From Bacteroidales bacterium (GTDB lineage Bacteria > Bacteroidota > Bacteroidia > Bacteroidales > UBA932): DNA of 9,424 nucleotides. The first letter of the stretch is position 1; every line of letters begins with the position of its first letter. The notes below the pieces were generated by a model. That model was not told the DNA's origin. It ran no database searches and saw only the letters and a list, made by a program, of their open reading frames with translations. This document shows positions 5,998 through 9,424 of this stretch, one piece after another. Position numbers and translations under genes: made by a program. Where the stretch lies: positions 1-9,424 of the forward strand of contig JAEEQI010000096.1 of assembly GCA_016285215.1 (NCBI GenBank). The letters run 5' to 3'.

Positions 5998-7523
5998 GAG
6001 CGTTAGTTAGCGTTAGTGATAAGACCGGACTAGTAGAATTTGTCCAGGGTCTTGTAGAGCTGGGTTGGGAAATCATCGCCACCGGCGGAACCCAGAAATT
6101 GCTGGAAAGCAAAGGTGTAAAGACTATTGGCATCAGCGAGGTCACCGGATTCCCGGAGATCTGCGACGGCCGCGTCAAGACCCTGCATCCCAAGGTGCAC
6201 GGCGGCATCCTGGCCCGCCGCGACGTCCCCGCCCACATGGAAACCCTTAAGGAGAACGGCATCCAGACCATCGAGCTGGTTTGCGTAAACCTCTATCCTT
6301 TCAAGCAGACCATTGCCAAGGAAGGCGTAACCCTGGAGGATGCCATCGAGAACATCGACATCGGCGGCCCTTCTATGGTTCGCAGCGCTGCCAAGAACTG
6401 GAAGGATGTAACCATCGTCTGCGATCCTTCCGACTATGGCAAGGTGCTGGACGAGCTCAAGGCCAACGGCAAGACCTCCGACCAGACCCGTCTGCAGCTT
6501 TCGGCCAAGGCCTATACCCACACGGCCGAATACGACGCCTGCATCGCCACTTATATGCGCGCCCAGGCCGGCCTTAACGAGAAGCTCTTCCTGGAGTACG
6601 ACCTCAAGCAGGGCCTCCGCTACGGCGAGAACCCTCACCAGAGCGCCAAGTTCTACGCTACCCTGGAGCCCGCCCCGTTCTCCCTGGCCTTCGCCGAGCA
6701 GATTCAGGGCAAGGAACTTTCCTACAACAACATCCAGGACGCCAACGCCGCCCTCAATGTGCTGCGTGACTTTGAAGAGCCCTTCTGCGTAGCCCTCAAG
6801 CATATGAACCCTTGCGGCGCTGCCGTGGGCAAGACCATCGAGGAAGCCTGGCAGGCTGCCTATGAGGCCGACAAGGTGAGCATCTACGGTGGTATCGTGG
6901 GCGTGAACCGCACCCTCACCGCCGAGGTGGCTGCCGGTATGAAGCCCATCTTCCTGGAGATTGTCATTGCTCCCGACTTCACCCCCGAAGCCCTGGAGAT
7001 CCTCTCTACCAAGAAGAACCTCCGCGTGATGAAGGTGGATATGACCCGCGACGGCAAGTCCGTGCCCCAGTTCATCAGCGTGAACGGCGGTATGCTGGCC
7101 CAGCAGCTGGATACCCAGGTAGAGACCGTTACCCCCGAGATGTGCGTCACCAAGGTGAAGCCCACCGCCGCCCAGCTGGCCGATGCCAACTTTGGCTGGA
7201 AGATTGTGAAGCACGTCAAGTCCAACGCCATTGCCGTTGTGCGTGACAACCACACCATTGGCATCGGTGCCGGTCAGACCAACCGCGTAGGTTCCGCCGA
7301 GATTGCCCTCAACGAGGCCAAGAACGCCGGCTTCACCGAGGGTCTGGTGCTTGCTTCCGACGGCTTCCTGCCCTTCGACGATACCGTGGCCCTGGCCGCC
7401 AACTACGGCGTAACCGTGATTGTGCAGCCCGGCGGATCCATCCGCGACGAGGACGCCATCAAGAAGGCCGACGAACTGGGCATCTGCATGCTGTTCACCG
7501 GAGTCAGACACTTCAAGCATTAA
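5994..7523 (+). CDS. purH: Bifunctional AICAR formyltransferase / IMP cyclohydrolase
   Basis: PurH carries out the last two steps to IMP: formylation of AICAR with 10-formyl-THF, then ring closure. It has 509 aa, close to the usual 510-530. The N-terminal cyclohydrolase (MGS-like) domain shows RALVSVSDKTG (2-12), ATGGTQKLL (29-37) and ICDGRVKTLHPKVHGG (56-71). The formyltransferase domain shows LRYGENPHQSA, then ALKHMNPCG with catalytic Lys269-His270 (human K266-H267), SNAIAVVRD, GIGAGQTNRVGSA and the C-terminal PGGSIRDEDA and FTGVRHFKH. No key residue is missing. Its start overlaps the purN stop by 4 nt, so translation is probably coupled. The first codons are AT-rich and include TTA and CTA, which the gene body avoids. 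It ends with tandem in-frame stops TAA-TAG. Confidence 0.97.
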   Translation: MRALVSVSDKTGLVEFVQGLVELGWEIIATGGTQKLLESKGVKTIGISEVTGFPEICDGRVKTLHPKVHGGILARRDVPAHMETLKENGIQTIELVCVNLYPFKQTIAKEGVTLEDAIENIDIGGPSMVRSAAKNWKDVTIVCDPSDYGKVLDELKANGKTSDQTRLQLSAKAYTHTAEYDACIATYMRAQAGLNEKLFLEYDLKQGLRYGENPHQSAKFYATLEPAPFSLAFAEQIQGKELSYNNIQDANAALNVLRDFEEPFCVALKHMNPCGAAVGKTIEEAWQAAYEADKVSIYGGIVGVNRTLTAEVAAGMKPIFLEIVIAPDFTPEALEILSTKKNLRVMKVDMTRDGKSVPQFISVNGGMLAQQLDTQVETVTPEMCVTKVKPTAAQLADANFGWKIVKHVKSNAIAVVRDNHTIGIGAGQTNRVGSAEIALNEAKNAGFTEGLVLASDGFLPFDDTVALAANYGVTVIVQPGGSIRDEDAIKKADELGICMLFTGVRHFKH

Positions 7524-7526
7524 TAG

Positions 7527-8777
7527 ATGAAGACAGTGCTAGTAATAGGAGGCGGCGGGCGCGAGCATGCCATAGTTGACGCGCTCAGCCGTTCCTCCCA
7601 GGTTGAAAAGATTTACTGCGCCCCCGGCAATGCCGGAATTGGGGAACAGGCCGTCAACGTGCCCCTCAAGGACACCGACGTGGAGGGCCTCAAGGCCTTT
7701 GCCATAGAGCATCACGTAGATTTGACGGTAGTGGGTCCCGAGGCGGCCCTGGCTGTGGGCATCGTGGATGCCTTCCGGGCTGCCGGTCTCAAGATCTTCG
7801 GCCATACCAAGGCTGCAACGGCCATCGAAAGCTCCAAGGAGTTTGCCAAGAAGCTGATGGCCAAGTACAACATCCCCACGGCTGCCTACAAGGGCTTCTC
7901 GGATTATGAGGAAGCTTTGGCCTATGTATCGGCCCGTCCTTTCCCGGCGGTGCTCAAATACGATGGCCTGGCTGCCGGCAAGGGCGTTGTGATTGCGCAG
8001 GATCTGGAGGAAGCCAAGGCCGCCCTGGCCGATATGCTCCTGGACCATTCCTTTGGACAGGGCAGGGTAGTGGTGGAGGATTTCCTCACCGGCCCCGAGT
8101 TCTCTTTCCTGTGCTTCGTGGACGGTTCCCGCGTGTATCCCATGCCGCTTTCGCAGGACCACAAGCGCGCCTTTGACGGCGACAAGGGTCCCAACACCGG
8201 CGGTATGGGCGCCTATACGGGCCTGCCTTTCATTACGGAAGAGGACAAGGAGTTTGCCTTCAAGGAGATTCTGTGCAAGACCGCCGAGGCCATGGTTTCC
8301 GAAGGTCTGCCGCTTTCCGGCGTGCTCTATGGCGGCCTTATGAAGACGCCCCAGGGTATCAAGGTCATTGAGTTCAACGCACGTTTTGGAGACCCCGAGA
8401 CCGAGGTGGTGCTGCCCCTGCTGCAGAGCGATATCTACGATATCTTTGAGGGGGTGGCCACTTCTACGCCCGTTGAGGAACCCGTCTGGGCCGATGGCGT
8501 AACGCTGGGCGTGGTCCTGGCTTCCAAGGGCTATCCGGGCCATTACGAGAAGGGCGTTGCCATTAACGGAATGCACCGCGTGGGCACCCAGGTATACCAT
8601 ATGGGTACGGCCCTGAAGGACGGCCAGCTGGTCACAAACGGAGGCCGTGTCCTCATGGTCATTGCCGCTGGAGAAGATCTCGCCGAAGCCCGCCGCAAAG
8701 TCTACGCCGAGGTGGAGCAGATCCAATGCGACAACCTCTTCTACAGAAAAGACATAGCACACATTGCATTTGAATAA
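7527..8777 (+). CDS. purD: Phosphoribosylamine-glycine ligase (GAR synthetase)
   Basis: PurD ligates glycine to phosphoribosylamine with ATP, making GAR. At 416 aa it is near the usual 420-430. The ATP-grasp architecture is complete: N-terminal GGGGREHA (8-15), GPEAAL (70-75), ATP-binding KYDGLAAGKGV (144-154), the central segment QDHKRAFDGDKGPNTGGMGA (210-229), LYGGLM (267-272) and metal-binding EFNARFGDPE (282-291). The product of PurF, phosphoribosylamine, is very unstable, so its presence in the same operon as purF fits hand-over between the two enzymes. The ATG follows the second of two purH stops directly and is in frame with purH. No Shine-Dalgarno sequence is visible. Confidence 0.97.
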   Translation: MKTVLVIGGGGREHAIVDALSRSSQVEKIYCAPGNAGIGEQAVNVPLKDTDVEGLKAFAIEHHVDLTVVGPEAALAVGIVDAFRAAGLKIFGHTKAATAIESSKEFAKKLMAKYNIPTAAYKGFSDYEEALAYVSARPFPAVLKYDGLAAGKGVVIAQDLEEAKAALADMLLDHSFGQGRVVVEDFLTGPEFSFLCFVDGSRVYPMPLSQDHKRAFDGDKGPNTGGMGAYTGLPFITEEDKEFAFKEILCKTAEAMVSEGLPLSGVLYGGLMKTPQGIKVIEFNARFGDPETEVVLPLLQSDIYDIFEGVATSTPVEEPVWADGVTLGVVLASKGYPGHYEKGVAINGMHRVGTQVYHMGTALKDGQLVTNGGRVLMVIAAGEDLAEARRKVYAEVEQIQCDNLFYRKDIAHIAFE

Positions 8778-8780
8778 AGT

Positions 8781-9424
8781 ATGGGAAACATTATTGACGG
8801 AAAAGCTTTAAGTCTGGTAGTCAAGGACGAGGTAAAGGCCGAAGTCCCCGTTTTGGAGGCCAAGTACGGCCGCAAGCCCTGCCTGGTAGTGATCATTGTG
8901 GGTGAAAACCCCGCCAGTCAGGTATATGTACGCAATAAAGTAAAGGCTGCTGCTTATACTGGAATGGAGTCGCAGCTCATTGAATTGCCGGCCGATATCT
9001 CCGAAGAAGCCCTGCTGGGAAAGATTGTGGACCTGAACAACGACCCCAAGGTGGACGGTATTCTGGTTCAGCTCCCCCTGCCCAAGCACATCAACGAGGT
9101 GAAGGTGATAGACACCATTTCCCGTGAGAAGGACGTGGACGGTTTCCACCCCGGCAACGTGGCCGGTCTGTGGCTGGGCAAGGACTGCATTGTCCCTTGC
9201 ACCCCTGCCGGCATCATGCGCCTCATTGACAGCGTGGGCGTAGAGCTCAAGGGCAAGAACGCCGTAGTAGTGGGCCGAAGCAACATCGTTGGCAAGCCCG
9301 TGGCCAAGCTCCTGCTGGACCGCCACGCCACCGTGACCATCGCTCACTCCCGCACCGCAGACCTGGGCGCCGTCTGCCGCACGGCCGACGTGCTGGTGGT
9401 AGCTGTGGGAAAGGCCGGCCTGGT
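8781..9424 (+). CDS. folD: Methylenetetrahydrofolate dehydrogenase / methenyltetrahydrofolate cyclohydrolase, N-terminal part
   Basis: FolD interconverts 5,10-methylene-, methenyl- and 10-formyl-THF with NADP(H) and so supplies the formyl donor for PurN and PurH. The ORF is open to the window edge; 214 residues of a usual 285-300 are present. Seen are [14 protein letters not shown] (40-53) with catalytic Tyr49 and Lys53, [11 protein letters not shown] (93-103), [11 protein letters not shown] (117-127) with Asp120, PCTPAG (139-144), and the Rossmann motif [12 protein letters not shown] (162-173) followed by TIAHSRT (186-192). It begins 3 nt after the purD stop, in frame, and belongs to the same transcript. 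Only the C-terminal end is missing, cut by the window. Confidence 0.97.
   Translation, partial: MGNIIDGKALSLVVKDEVKAEVPVLEAKYGRKPCLVVIIVGENPASQVYVRNKVKAAAYTGMESQLIELPADISEEALLGKIVDLNNDPKVDGILVQLPLPKHINEVKVIDTISREKDVDGFHPGNVAGLWLGKDCIVPCTPAGIMRLIDSVGVELKGKNAVVVGRSNIVGKPVAKLLLDRHATVTIAHSRTADLGAVCRTADVLVVAVGKAGL

Noticed and set aside
5999..6018. 10-bp tandem repeat with one mismatch at the start of purH
   Set aside because: It encodes the conserved A-L-V-S-V-S-D beginning of the PurH family, so the repetition follows from the protein sequence.
6030..7520. Long reverse-strand ORF (496 codons) opposite purH
   Set aside because: This is the same codon-bias effect; it ends exactly where purH begins to use TTA and CTA codons. 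The sense frame encodes a complete, motif-rich PurH.
7539..8762. Reverse-strand ORFs opposite purD, and likewise at 2989-4221, 2243-3064 and 8808-9347
   Set aside because: They mirror the boundaries of the sense genes, show no recognisable domain and have no plausible start context.

Overview
The window is one uninterrupted stretch of a de novo purine biosynthesis operon. All genes lie on the + strand, in the order purL (3' part) - purC - purF - purM - purN - purH - purD - folD (5' part). Coding sequence fills essentially every base. Gaps between genes are 1, -1, 3, 18, -4, 3 and 3 nt. I see no RNA gene, insertion sequence, CRISPR array, terminator or promoter. The operon promoter must lie upstream of position 1 and the transcript continues past 9424.

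Organism: the DNA is GC-rich (roughly 60% by eye, not counted), with strong preference for C/G at third codon positions. No start codon is preceded by a Shine-Dalgarno sequence; the junctions are short AT-rich patches such as TAATATATG. That pattern suits Bacteroidota. The purM-purN gap carries a palindromic element resembling a dispersed repeat I recall from many Bacteroidales and other environmental genomes. Against this, PurL is the single-chain form typical of Clostridium and Streptococcus, and PurC is the short (about 238 aa) form. A Bacteroidales genome with a Firmicutes-like purine operon is my best guess, at moderate to low confidence.

Layout and pathway: PurF makes phosphoribosylamine; PurD makes GAR; PurN makes FGAR using 10-formyl-THF; PurL makes FGAM; PurM makes AIR; PurC makes SAICAR; PurH makes FAICAR (again with 10-formyl-THF) and then IMP. 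FolD supplies the 10-formyl-THF. PurE (and PurK if used) and PurB are not in the window.

The most notable observation is that PurF looks canonical in its phosphoribosyltransferase domain and Fe-S cysteines but has lost its glutaminase active site. The initiator Met sits where the nucleophilic Cys1 should be, the glutamine-binding Arg is Lys, and the oxyanion-hole Asn is Glu. An in-frame stop 4 nt upstream of the ATG rules out a mis-called start. Second, the GTG start codon of purN lies inside the palindromic repeat-like element, so a mobile-type repeat appears to form that gene's translation start.
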